From assembly GCA_015478725.1 (NCBI GenBank), contig JADMIG010000016.1, positions 1-60,707 of the forward strand: a stretch of 60,707 nucleotides of DNA. The letters are read 5' to 3'. Both the position numbers and the translations under genes were made by a program. This document shows, piece after piece, positions 36,501-43,906 of the stretch (position 1 is its first letter; the number at the start of each line of letters is the position of its first letter). The notes under the pieces are model-generated. The model did not search any database. It saw nothing but the letters and a program-made list of their open reading frames with translations, and was not told where the DNA came from. This DNA comes from Chloroflexota bacterium (lineage in GTDB: Bacteria > Chloroflexota > Limnocylindria > Limnocylindrales > CSP1-4).

Positions 36501-38186
36501 GCGGGTGAGGATCGCTGGATCGCGATGGAGGACGTCGCCCGGTACCGGGATGCGCTCGGGGTCCAGCCCCCGGCCGGGGTCCCGGAGGCGTTCCTCGTGC
36601 CTGTCGCGAACGCCCTCGACGGGATCCTCGCCCGCTGGGCGCGCAGCCACGGCCCGTTCCTCACGGACGAGCCAGCCCGGCGATGGGGTCTGCCGGCACG
36701 AGCGATCGAGGACGCGCTCGAGCGGCTCCTCGCGGCGGGGACGATCCTCCGCGGCGAGTTCCGTCCCGGCGGCGCCGACCGTGAGTGGTGCGACCCGGAG
36801 GTCCTCCGATCGCTCCGCCGACGCTCGCTCGCCCGGCTCCGGCATGAGGTGGAGCCGGTCGAGCAGACGGCGCTCGGACGGTTCCTGCCCGCCTGGCACG
36901 GCATCGTGCCGCTCGATCCGGGCGGCGGGGCGTCCCGCGCGCCAGGTCCAGTCCGACCGGCTCGATCATCGGCCGCGCTCGAGCGCCTCGCGGAGGTCGT
37001 CGCCCAGCTCGCGGACGTCCCGATCCCGGCGTCCGTGCTCGAACGCGACGTCCTCCCGGCCCGGATCCCGGCCTACGAACCGCGGCTCCTCGACGAGCTC
37101 GGCGCCCTCGGCGAGGTCGCCTGGGAGGGGCGGGGGAGCCTCAACCGCGACGATGGGAGGATCGCCCTCCGTCGCCCCGCCGCGGGCGGGAGGCCGGAAG
37201 CGGGGGACCGCACCGCCGCCATGGGCTCGGACGCCGGCCCGTCGGCGGATCGTCCGAGCGGACCGCTCCATCACGCGATCCGACGTCACCTCGAGGCGCG
37301 CGGCGCGTCGTTCTACCGCGAGCTCTCGGCAGCAGCCCGCGGCGCCCCTGACCGGGAGCTCCTCGACGCGCTGTGGGATCTCGTCTGGGCCGGGGAGGTG
37401 ACGAACGACACGTTCGCGCCGCTGCGGGCGCTCCGGTGGCGTCGCCCGAGCCGCTCCGGCGTCCGGCCGCGGCCCGGCCGGCTCACCGCCCTCGGGCCAC
37501 CGGAGGCGGCTGGCCGCTGGTCCCTCGTCGATCGATCGGCCGCCGGTGCCGGCATTCGGACGGCCGCCCTCCACGCGACGGCGGTCGCCCTCCTCGAGCG
37601 TCACGGGATCGTCACCCGCGAGACCGTCGCCAGTGAGGCGATCGATGGCGGCTTCGCCGGGATCTATCCGGTGTTCCGGGCGATGGAGGAGGCCGGCCGG
37701 ATCCGGCGCGGCTACTTCATCGAGGGACTTGGTGGGGCGCAATTCGCCCTCGCCGGCGCCCTCGATCGTCTCCGCGCCGTCCGCGAGCCGTCCTCGGACC
37801 GGCCGCGCGTCGATCTCCTCGCCGCGACGGATCCCGCGAATCCGTACGGCGTCACGCTTCCGTGGCCGCGACGCGACGACGCCGACCGCCGCCCATATCC
37901 ACGGGCCGCCGGAGCGTACGTCGTCCTCGTCGACGGCGCAGCCGTCCTCTATCTCGAGCGTGGCGGCACATCGCTCCAGCCGCTGCCGGCGGCGGACGCG
38001 CCGGCGACCGCGTCCATCGCCCTGCGGGCACTCGGCGCGCTCGTCGCCGACGGTCGGGTCCGCGACCTCGTCGTGACGAAGGTCGCCGGGGAGCCGGTGA
38101 GCGGCTCGGCCTGGCGCGGCCGGCTCATCGACGCCGGGTTCGTGCCCGGCTATCGCGGCCTGACGCTCGGTCGCCCGAGCCGCTGA
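33540..38186 (+). CDS. Lhr-type ATP-dependent helicase
   Basis: Superfamily 2 DNA/RNA helicase of 1548 residues, the length of full Lhr proteins (Lhr-Core plus large C-terminal region). Seen: Walker A APTGSGKT (64-71), DEIHTMAGTKRG (Walker B), GLSATQRPLETVA, ATSSLELGIDMG and QRVGRAGHHVG. The Core is followed by winged-helix segments and a C-terminal domain with YREL and LWDLVWAGEVTND blocks. GTG 33540 is chosen because of the near-adjacent -10 and normal N-terminus (DPLAPFSPPVRAWF). Expected role: 3'-5' translocation in DNA repair. The last 16 bases are duplicated after the stop codon. Confidence 0.92.
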   Translation: MATTVTPPPDDRPGPRPAGRVGDPLAPFSPPVRAWFSGTFATPTRAQVDGWTAIAAGRHTLIHAPTGSGKTLAAFLWCLDRLVVDPSPPPTRTRPATVRTLYVSPLKALTYDIERNLRAPLAGIALAAERLGGTAPRISIASRTGDTPAAERRDLVRHAPDILITTPESLYLMLTSGAGEILRDVEHVIVDEIHTMAGTKRGAHLALSLERLEVLRPAGRRPAQRIGLSATQRPLETVARFLGGVGPGRDVAIVDAGAAASLELTVIVPVDDMTRLGDGVPPGDGPAGAASAPEARSSIWPAIHPRILELIRAHRSTIVFTNSRRLAERLAQRLNDLAGEQLVRAHHGSVAREQRLAIEEDLKAGRSPAIVATSSLELGIDMGAVDLVIQVESPSSVASGLQRVGRAGHHVGAPSRGIFFPKFRGDLLETAVVTERMRAGAIETTTMPRNPLDVLAQQIVAMAVMDSWTAETIGAVVRRAAPYETLSEEALEGVLAMLAGAYPSDEFAELRPRLVWDRTTGEIVARRDARVVAVTSGGTIPDRGLFGVFLVGEPGTPGRRVGELDEEMVYEARAGEVITLGATSWRIEEIGHDRVTVSPAPGIPGRLPFWHGDALGRPVELGRALGAFVRTMETTLDGTARGRGAAIARLRERHDLDERAAENLIAYLEEETEIAGALPTDRRIVIERFRDELGDWRLVVLSPFGGRVHAPWSIAIEARLAERLGSEVRTIWSDDGIAIRLPEGAAETDAAAVEAIVFPDADEVEDLVVGGIAASSLFASRFRENAARALLLPRRRPGRRTPLWQQRQRAADLLAVASRYGSFPILVETYRECLSDVFDLTALREILAAVARREIAVHRVETVRASPFASSLLFDYVATYMYEGDAPLAERRAGALTLDRDLLRELLGQEELRELLDPAALADLELALQGLAEDHRVSNEERLHDLLRRIGDLRPDEVAARAEGGAATAAGWLEALRTSRRAVVVRVAGEDRWIAMEDVARYRDALGVQPPAGVPEAFLVPVANALDGILARWARSHGPFLTDEPARRWGLPARAIEDALERLLAAGTILRGEFRPGGADREWCDPEVLRSLRRRSLARLRHEVEPVEQTALGRFLPAWHGIVPLDPGGGASRAPGPVRPARSSAALERLAEVVAQLADVPIPASVLERDVLPARIPAYEPRLLDELGALGEVAWEGRGSLNRDDGRIALRRPAAGGRPEAGDRTAAMGSDAGPSADRPSGPLHHAIRRHLEARGASFYRELSAAARGAPDRELLDALWDLVWAGEVTNDTFAPLRALRWRRPSRSGVRPRPGRLTALGPPEAAGRWSLVDRSAAGAGIRTAALHATAVALLERHGIVTRETVASEAIDGGFAGIYPVFRAMEEAGRIRRGYFIEGLGGAQFALAGALDRLRAVREPSSDRPRVDLLAATDPANPYGVTLPWPRRDDADRRPYPRAAGAYVVLVDGAAVLYLERGGTSLQPLPAADAPATASIALRALGALVADGRVRDLVVTKVAGEPVSGSAWRGRLIDAGFVPGYRGLTLGRPSR

Positions 38187-38202
38187 TCGCCCGAGCCGCT
38201 GA
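38171..38202 (+). repeat. 16-bp tandem duplication of helicase gene 3' end
   Basis: TCGCCCGAGCCGCTGA occurs twice in a row. The first copy holds the last codons and the TGA stop of the helicase gene, and the second lies just beyond. Confidence 0.95.
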
Positions 38203-38425
38203 TCGGCCACCAACCGTCCCTGGAACCGTGCGACGTTCGCTGGATCCCACCCGCGGCACCCACGTGACGCTGCCGCTCCCGGTCAGCGAGGTGGGGTTGG
38301 CGCTGACGGCGAGGCCGATCTGGGGGGCGCGGGGCGGATCGCGCACCCAGGTGTGAGAACATCCGGCGCAAGTGTCGCGATATCGGCGCCAGAATCGAGT
38401 CGCCGCCGGAGGGAACGCGGATCAC
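38187..38425. other. helicase-PHP spacer
   Basis: No gene is seen. The right part holds a segment (38372-38398) with a GGCGCCAGAAT core that recurs at 39982-40008, followed by the GGAGGG ribosome site of the PHP gene at 38408-38413. Confidence 0.5.
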
Positions 38426-39166
38426 ATGACGGGCGCGCGCGCAGTCATCGACCTCCATTGCCACACCGCCGCAAGCTTCGATTCGCTCGCCTCGCCCGAG
38501 TCCGTGGTCCGTGCGGCCTCATCCCGCGGTCTCACCCATCTCGCGATCACGGACCACGATCGGATCGATGGCGCGCTCCGGGCCCGGGACGCCGCACCGG
38601 AAGGCCTTACGGTGATCGTGGGTGAGGAGGTTCGAACCCTGGAGGGCGATCTCATCTGCGTCTTCCTCGAGCGCCCGATCCCATCCGGATCGCCCGTCCT
38701 CGAGGCGATCGCCGCCGCGCGGGATCAGGGCGGGCTCGTCGGCATCCCGCACCCGTTCGACCGACATCGCGCGTCGTTGCTCATGAACCCGGATCTGGAA
38801 GAGCTCGCCGGGTTGGTCGACTGGATCGAAACGTGGAACGCTCGACTCGTTGATCGCGGAGGCAACGAGCGGGCGGCGACGTTCGCCCGCGAGCACGGCC
38901 TGCCCGGCATCGCGGTCTCCGACGCCCATTCGATCCTCGAGGTGGGCGTGGCGCATTCGACGCTCATCGGTGATCCCTCGACATCGGCCGGCCTTCGCGA
39001 CGCCCTGCCGTCCGTATCCCACGGCTTTGGCCGCGCGCCGGACGTGGCCCGCAGCACCTCTCCGATCGGTCGGCTCATGGGGCGGGCTCGAGGCGAACAC
39101 AGAGCGCCATCACCGGATCCCACCGCGATCGGATCCACCGCGAACCGCACGGATCGCGAACAGTGA
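38426..39166 (+). CDS. PHP-domain phosphoesterase
   Basis: A 246-residue metal-dependent phosphoesterase of the PHP superfamily. [14 protein letters not shown] carries the HxH pair, [11 protein letters not shown] the third motif, and IPHPFDRHR and [12 protein letters not shown] later ligands. Members cleave small phosphoesters, for example nucleoside 3',5'-bisphosphates. The last 50 residues are Ser/Pro/Arg-rich without domain similarity. GGAGGG 13 bases before the ATG is the ribosome site. The stop overlaps the LysM gene start (GTGA), so the pair is coupled. Confidence 0.87.
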   Translation: MTGARAVIDLHCHTAASFDSLASPESVVRAASSRGLTHLAITDHDRIDGALRARDAAPEGLTVIVGEEVRTLEGDLICVFLERPIPSGSPVLEAIAAARDQGGLVGIPHPFDRHRASLLMNPDLEELAGLVDWIETWNARLVDRGGNERAATFAREHGLPGIAVSDAHSILEVGVAHSTLIGDPSTSAGLRDALPSVSHGFGRAPDVARSTSPIGRLMGRARGEHRAPSPDPTAIGSTANRTDREQ

Positions 39167-39894
39167 ACGAGGGACCGTCGCCAGGAGGCATCGTTGCGGT
39201 AGCCGACCCGATCGTCTGCCCATATCTCGGCCTCGCGGACGATCCCCGATCGCACTTCGCGTTCGCGACGGCCGCCCATCGCTGCCACAGCGCATCGCGG
39301 CCTGAACGGATCGAGGTCACCCATCAGGGCTCGTTCTGCCTAAGCCCGGACTACCCCGCCTGCGGACGCTACGTCGTTCCTGCCGGCCCCGCTCCGGGAT
39401 CGTCGGTCCTCCCCGGTCGTGCCGCGGAAGTGCCGGTCGAGGTCGTCCGCGGCCGTGTCCGATGGCGGGCTGGAGGGGCCAGGCTACGCAGGCTCGCGTT
39501 CGGTGCGGCCTTCCTCCTCGTGGGTCTCATCGCCGTCGCGATCCTCGCGGCAGGGCTCCTCCGTCATCAGGGACCGTTGTCCGCCGGTCCATCCGGCGTT
39601 TCCGGTGCGAGTCCGGCCGTCGGCCAGGCCAGTCCGGCCGTCGGCCAGGCCAGTCCCACCGCGAGCCCGCCACCGACCCCGAGTGCCTCGCTCACGCCCA
39701 CGGTCGGACCGACGACGATCCCGACCAGGACTCATCCTCCGCTGCCGACGACCCACGTCGTCGCCCGCGGCGAGACCCTCATCTCGATCGCCCGGCTGTA
39801 CGGGGTCACCGCGGCCGCCATCGAAAAGGCGAACGGGATCAAGGACCCGAATCTCATCACCGTCGGCCAACGCCTCATCATCCCGGCGCCCTGA
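39163..39894 (+). CDS. membrane LysM protein with N-terminal Cys-rich domain
   Basis: A 243-residue protein with three parts. Residues 15-70 contain four spaced cysteines (C19, C41, C59, C67) in [30 protein letters not shown] and YPACGRY, a pattern I associate with Chloroflexota LysM proteins and which may bind a metal or form disulfides. One membrane span follows (about 109-133), then a Ser/Pro/Thr-rich linker with a repeat ([14 protein letters not shown]), and a single LysM domain (about 197-242: [17 protein letters not shown]...) that binds peptidoglycan or related glycans. The Cys domain is N-terminal to the span and probably cytoplasmic. Confidence 0.85.
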   Translation: MNEGPSPGGIVAVADPIVCPYLGLADDPRSHFAFATAAHRCHSASRPERIEVTHQGSFCLSPDYPACGRYVVPAGPAPGSSVLPGRAAEVPVEVVRGRVRWRAGGARLRRLAFGAAFLLVGLIAVAILAAGLLRHQGPLSAGPSGVSGASPAVGQASPAVGQASPTASPPPTPSASLTPTVGPTTIPTRTHPPLPTTHVVARGETLISIARLYGVTAAAIEKANGIKDPNLITVGQRLIIPAP

Positions 39895-40101
39895 AGATTC
39901 GGTCAGGGCGCGAGGGCGCCGATCGGGACGATGCCAACCGCAGCAGGTTTGCCGTCGCGCGATCGAGTTCAGCCGCCAAGTTGTGGCGAGTTAAGGCGCC
40001 AGAATAGGGCCATGTTGGGCCCCGGTTTGAGGACCGCCCCGTCTCCGCCCGCGCCGCCCGGCGTCCGCGGTCCGTCTCCACCGATCTGCGGCCGCCCGCG
40101 C

Positions 40102-40150
40102 GAAAAAATCGTTCACTCGTGAACTGTTCACCGATGAACGAAAAAAATCC
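40102..40150. promoter_or_regulatory. A-rich island with two adjacent palindromes
   Basis: GTTCACTCGTGAAC (40111-40124) is a palindrome with a 2-base centre, and GTTCACCGATGAAC-like arms GTTCA/TGAAC (40126-40139) form a second. CGAAAAAA-type A-runs flank both. The sequence composition differs sharply from its surroundings. Either a twin operator or a terminator cluster would fit. Confidence 0.5.
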
Positions 40151-40173
40151 GCGCGGTCCTGTCCACGATCAGA

Positions 40174-40272
40174 GCCGGCGCGTGGATCGGGGCGGGCGCG
40201 TGGATCAGGGGCGGGCGCGCAGATCCCGGGCCGGCGCGGCGCGCGGATCAGGAGCCGGCGCGCGGATCACGG
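40174..40272 (+). repeat. degenerate GC-rich tandem repeat
   Basis: Five loosely repeated units of about 18-25 bp with the core GGCGCGNGGATCAGG, upstream of the secreted-protein gene. Confidence 0.7.
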
Positions 40273-40379
40273 ATGACAGTGGGTCAATCATGACTTGACG
40301 GCGGCTGTACCATCGCTACGGCAGCCGTGCGCCCGGCATCGGTGGCGCCTGATTCTGTATCAAAGGGTGGGAGCGCCTC

Positions 40380-40958
40380 ATGCGACAGTGGAACCGTTTG
40401 CGCGTCGGCATGGTGGCTGGGGTGGTCCTCTCGCTGGCCGCCGCGATCTCGGTCCTGGGCTACGCAGGCCAAGTGCCCACCACCATCACGGTGACCGGTC
40501 CCGCGGGCAATGTCTCGTGCGGCACCACGTCCAACGTCCAGGCGTTCGTCCAGGACACGGCGGGCAATCCGGACACGGATCAGAACGTCATCTGGTCCTT
40601 CGTGAGCGGCAACATCGTCGGGGACAAGATCTCCCCGACCTCCACCACCACGGACTCGCAGGGCAACACCACGACCCTGGTCACCTTCGCCTGCCCGGGC
40701 AAGGCCGGCCTGCCGGCACTGACGGCGGCCATCGTCCTTGGTCCGCTCCTCGCCGCGAGCGATCGGATCGTGACCATCCAGGCCACCGCCGGTTCGGCCT
40801 CGGGCACGATCAGCGTGACGGTCGCGGCCGGTGGCCTGCCGAGCACCTCGACCGCTCCAGCCGGCGGCACCTCCACGGTGGCGCTCCTCGCGGCCGCGTT
40901 CGCCGTGCTCTTCGGCAGCTGGATCATCCTTCGTCGCATCTCCGCCGCGCGGAGCTGA
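40380..40958 (+). CDS. secreted Ig-like protein with sorting-signal-like tail
   Basis: A 192-residue exported protein. A signal peptide or anchor covers about 1-30 (VGMVAGVVLSLAAAISVLGYAG). The middle, about 33-150, is Thr/Gly/Val-rich with strands like TITVTGPAGNVSC and WSFVSGNIVG, like a Big/invasin-type Ig repeat, with C47 and C105 placed for a disulfide. The C-terminus has LPSTSTAPAGG (153-163), a hydrophobic span (165-184) and a basic end (RRISAARS): the layout of a cell-wall sorting signal, but without the usual LPxTG or LAxTG. The sortase-family gene follows 154 bases later. Attachment to the envelope is inferred. Confidence 0.75.
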   Translation: MRQWNRLRVGMVAGVVLSLAAAISVLGYAGQVPTTITVTGPAGNVSCGTTSNVQAFVQDTAGNPDTDQNVIWSFVSGNIVGDKISPTSTTTDSQGNTTTLVTFACPGKAGLPALTAAIVLGPLLAASDRIVTIQATAGSASGTISVTVAAGGLPSTSTAPAGGTSTVALLAAAFAVLFGSWIILRRISAARS

Positions 40959-41041
40959 AGCCGCATCTCTGCCGCGCGGAGCTGAAGCCGCATCTCTGCC
41001 GCGCGGAGCTGAAGCCGCATCTCTGCCGCGCGGAGCTGACC
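40934..41041 (+). repeat. 27-bp tandem repeat, four copies, each with a stop codon
   Basis: Four copies at 40934, 40961, 40988 and 41015. The last three share CCGCATCTCTGCCGCGCGG. The first copy holds the last nine codons of the secreted protein including TGA. Because 27 is a multiple of three, every copy stays in frame and re-encodes RISAARS followed by TGA. Confidence 0.95.
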
Positions 41042-41100
41042 TTCGCCCGTGATGGCCGTTCCCGGAAGGCGCCGTCGCGGCGCCCAGCCGGGAATCCGGG

Positions 41101-41106
41101 TAGCCT
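41101..41106 (+). promoter_or_regulatory. -10 element of sortase gene (leaderless)
   Basis: TAGCCT ends six bases before the ATG at 41113. No ribosome-binding site is present in the gap. Confidence 0.4.
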
Positions 41107-41112
41107 GCAGCG

Positions 41113-41835
41113 ATGGTGAGCGACGGCCGTCCCGAGTCGCATCGGCGTCGTCGCTCCGGCCGGAATGGCCGCGTTTCGCTCGGGTCGGCGCTCAGGGCCG
41201 GCAGCCCGGCTGGTCGCCGGATCGTCGCGCTCGGTGTGGTCGGCCTCATCGCCGTCTCGGCAATCGGCACCGCGATCGTCCTCTCCGGGGGGTTCGGCGG
41301 CGTGTCGGCCGGAGGGAGCGGATCCGGCGGGCCGTCACTCGGCCTGTCGGGCGGTGGGGGAGCATCGGGGGCGCCCGGCGCCACGGACACCCTCCCGCCG
41401 ATCGCCACCAGCCCTCCGACCCCGCTCCCGAGCCCGACGCCGGCCGGCATCGTCGCCACCCATATCCTCATCGCCCGCCTCGGGATCGACCTGCCGATCG
41501 TCGAAGGCGATGGGCTCGACGCTCCGCTCGGGAAGGCGGCCCACTATCCGGGTTCGGCCTGGCCGGGCGGCGGATCGAACATCTACATCTACGGCCATGC
41601 CCGGGTGGGCATGTTCCTCTCGCTCTGGCAGGCCCAGGTGGGCGACAAGGTGGTTCTCACCCTCGCGGACGGCACGAAGCGGACGTATGTCGTCCGCAAA
41701 GTCCTCCCGGATGTGCCATGGGATGACGTCTCCTACCTCAACCCCACCCCCACGGAGCAGCTGACGCTCCAGACCTCAACGTCGTACTACGCGACGGCGC
41801 CGCGGTTCGTCGTCATCGCCGTTCCCCAGTCGTGA
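41113..41835 (+). CDS. sortase-family protein lacking the catalytic cysteine
   Basis: A 240-residue membrane-anchored sortase fold. One span (about 35-58), a Gly/Ser/Pro-rich linker (59-112), then the sortase barrel: IARLGIDLPIVEGDG, SNIYIYGHARVGMF with the expected histidine H162, LTLADGTKRTYVV, and LTLQTSTSYYATAPRFVVIA. The position normally taken by Cys (in a TLxTC motif) is S222, and R231 follows at the usual distance. The whole protein has no cysteine. It may use serine or be catalytically inactive. It overlaps the DUF4012 gene (GTGA) and lies next to a candidate substrate. Confidence 0.85.
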   Translation: MVSDGRPESHRRRRSGRNGRVSLGSALRAGSPAGRRIVALGVVGLIAVSAIGTAIVLSGGFGGVSAGGSGSGGPSLGLSGGGGASGAPGATDTLPPIATSPPTPLPSPTPAGIVATHILIARLGIDLPIVEGDGLDAPLGKAAHYPGSAWPGGGSNIYIYGHARVGMFLSLWQAQVGDKVVLTLADGTKRTYVVRKVLPDVPWDDVSYLNPTPTEQLTLQTSTSYYATAPRFVVIAVPQS

Positions 41836-43829
41836 TCGACGCCCCCGAGACCTCGCACCGGAGACGTCGACACCGATCCGGCCATCGGCGCCGGAGGATC
41901 GTCGTGGCGGCCCTGGGAGGCGGCGCGGTCCTCGTCATCGTCGGGCTGTGGCTCGCCGCTACGCGCTATCTGCCGGCCCTCGATGAAGCTCGGGCACTCC
42001 GGACGGACCTCGTCGCGATGGCGGACCGCGCTCGCGCCGCGGGCGTGGAGCTGGACCGCCCGACCCTCCTCCAGCTCCAGGCGGAACTGAAGACGGCGGA
42101 TGGGCACCTGGCGGATCTGCGGGACCTGCTCGCGAGCGACCCTCTCGTGGGGCTCGCCCGATCGTTCCCGCCCACCCGGGATGCGGTCCGCGGTGCCGAC
42201 GCCGTGGTGGCGGCCGGGGGCGATCTCACCGCCGCCGCCGCGGACGGGCTCACGATCGCCGACCAGTACGTCACGATCCGCGAGGCCCAGGCGGCCACCC
42301 CCACCACCGGCGGCTCCACGCTCGCCGGCCTCGTCGAGCTCATGGCCACCTCGCAGTCCACCGTCAACGCCGCGATCGCCGCCCTGAACCAGGCCGACCA
42401 GACCCTGGCGGCGGCCCCGGCGAGCCTGCCCGGCCCGATCGCCGACGCGCGCGACGCGATGCGCGCGAAGATCGCCGAATACGGTCCGCCCCTGAAAGCC
42501 TACGCGCACGCGGCCGGGATCCTCCCGGACATGCTCGGCTGGAGCGGCCCGCGTCGCTACCTCGTCCTGACCCAGGATCCTGCCGAGCTCCGGCCCACCG
42601 GCGGGTTCATCGGGAGCTTCGGGATCATCGCCTTTGACAAGGGCAAGATCACAGAGCGCCACTTCCAGGATGTCTTCCTCCTGGACCTGCCCTGGAAGTA
42701 TCCGTTCATCACGGCCCCGGGTCCCCTCTCGCGCTACCTCCTGGGCCCGAAGCAGCCCTGGCAGCTCGCCGACTCGAACTGGTCGCCGGACTTCCCCACC
42801 AGTGCGGCGGACGCCATCCGCCTCTATCGGAACGAAGGGGGGAGCGGCCAGGTGGATGGCGTGTTCGGCCTCACCACCTACACGATCGATCAGCTGCTCA
42901 CCCTCACCGGACCCATCACGGTCCCGGAGTACCGGGTAACGATCGCGTCCGGTGAGACGACCCTCAAGACCCTCCAGCTCACCCGCGCGCCCCGGGCGCC
43001 GGATCAGAACCGCAAGGCCTTCCTCTCCACCTTCGCGGACCGCCTGTTCGGGACCCTCCTCGCCCTCTCGCCCCACAAGTGGGCGGACCTCGCCGGCCAG
43101 GCGGATCTCTTCCGGACACAGCGGCTCTTCAGCACCTGGTTCGCCGATCCAGCCGCCGAGGCGCTCTCGGTGGATGCCGGATTCGACGGTGCCGTCCTCC
43201 AGTCCGCCGGGGACTACCTCTACCCGGTCGACTCCAACGTGGCCCCGGCCTCCAAGCTCAACGCAGTGACGGACCGGGCGCTCGATCTGAGCGTCCAGCT
43301 GGACCACTACGGCAACGCCCACGACAACCTGGACATCGCCTGGACGAACCTAATCCAGACGGATCTCGGAGCACCGTACCGGGCCCTGCCCACCCTCCAG
43401 AACCTCGACGTCCTCGGGCTGTATTTTCGGCTCCTCGTTCCCGATCGGAGCCGAATCGACTCGGTCTCCGGCGGCAGCTACGAGCGCCTCACGGCACCGG
43501 CGGATATCGGGGCGGAGGCGGGCCGGGAGGTCATCGGCAATTACCTTCGCGTTCCGCCGGGCACCACCCACCTCCGCTACGCGTGGGTGAGCCCGTACGC
43601 CGCGGACAGCGCGGCGGATGGGACCGTCACGTACCGCCTCACGATCCAGAAGCAGCCGGGTCTCCGGGCGGGCCCACTTCATCTGTCGATCGCCGTGCCG
43701 CCGGGTGCCGTACTCGTGGACGCCAGCGCCGGGCTCACCGTCCGCGGTGGCACCGTCACCCTCGATGTGACCTTCGACCGCGATCTCGTCCTCGCCATCC
43801 GCTACCGGATGCCCGCCGTGACTCCGTAG
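41832..43829 (+). CDS. DUF4012 domain protein
   Basis: A 665-residue membrane-anchored protein. Basic leader, one span (about 23-44), helical region (about 45-235), then the DUF4012 core with YLVLTQDPAELRPTGGFIG, DGVFGLTTYTIDQLLTLTGP and a late beta-rich region. Such proteins occur with polysaccharide export and tyrosine-kinase genes in Chloroflexota and Actinobacteria and are presumed extracytoplasmic. Biochemical role unknown. The start GTG overlaps the sortase stop, so the two are produced together. Confidence 0.87.
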   Translation: MIDAPETSHRRRRHRSGHRRRRIVVAALGGGAVLVIVGLWLAATRYLPALDEARALRTDLVAMADRARAAGVELDRPTLLQLQAELKTADGHLADLRDLLASDPLVGLARSFPPTRDAVRGADAVVAAGGDLTAAAADGLTIADQYVTIREAQAATPTTGGSTLAGLVELMATSQSTVNAAIAALNQADQTLAAAPASLPGPIADARDAMRAKIAEYGPPLKAYAHAAGILPDMLGWSGPRRYLVLTQDPAELRPTGGFIGSFGIIAFDKGKITERHFQDVFLLDLPWKYPFITAPGPLSRYLLGPKQPWQLADSNWSPDFPTSAADAIRLYRNEGGSGQVDGVFGLTTYTIDQLLTLTGPITVPEYRVTIASGETTLKTLQLTRAPRAPDQNRKAFLSTFADRLFGTLLALSPHKWADLAGQADLFRTQRLFSTWFADPAAEALSVDAGFDGAVLQSAGDYLYPVDSNVAPASKLNAVTDRALDLSVQLDHYGNAHDNLDIAWTNLIQTDLGAPYRALPTLQNLDVLGLYFRLLVPDRSRIDSVSGGSYERLTAPADIGAEAGREVIGNYLRVPPGTTHLRYAWVSPYAADSAADGTVTYRLTIQKQPGLRAGPLHLSIAVPPGAVLVDASAGLTVRGGTVTLDVTFDRDLVLAIRYRMPAVTP

Positions 43830-43847
43830 GACGGCGCGGCAGGACGG

Positions 43848-43894
43848 TACAGTGGCCATATACTCCACCGGACGCGATCCGGATCAGAGAGGGG
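43848..43894 (+). promoter_or_regulatory. promoter and leader hairpin of the BY-kinase gene
   Basis: TACAGT (43848-43853) and TATACT (43859-43864) are possible -10 elements. CCGGA/TCCGG arms (43868-43882, 5-base loop) form a hairpin just before the purine-rich AGAGAGGGG ribosome site, so the hairpin could affect translation. Confidence 0.35.
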
Positions 43895-43906
43895 AATGCA
43901 GGCATC

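Larger units (their letters stand above)
39895..40379. other. regulatory-looking spacer before secreted protein gene
   Basis: No gene is seen in 485 bases. It contains a GGCGCCAGAAT motif (39994-40004), an A-rich palindromic island (40102-40150), a degenerate GC-rich repeat (40174-40272), an inverted repeat GTCAA/TTGAC (40283-40299) and the GGGTGGGAG ribosome-binding region of the next gene. Confidence 0.6.

Noticed and set aside
34722-36899. 725-codon leftward frame inside the helicase gene
   Set aside because: Antisense shadow of the Lhr helicase with biased composition and no motifs.
38627-38640. GGTTCGAACCC resembling a tRNA T-loop
   Set aside because: It is in frame within the PHP gene, and no acceptor or anticodon arms can be drawn around it.
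40934-41041. 27-bp repeat considered as a CRISPR or insertion-sequence end
   Set aside because: No spacers, no inverted ends, and the unit is an exact copy of the preceding gene's last nine codons.
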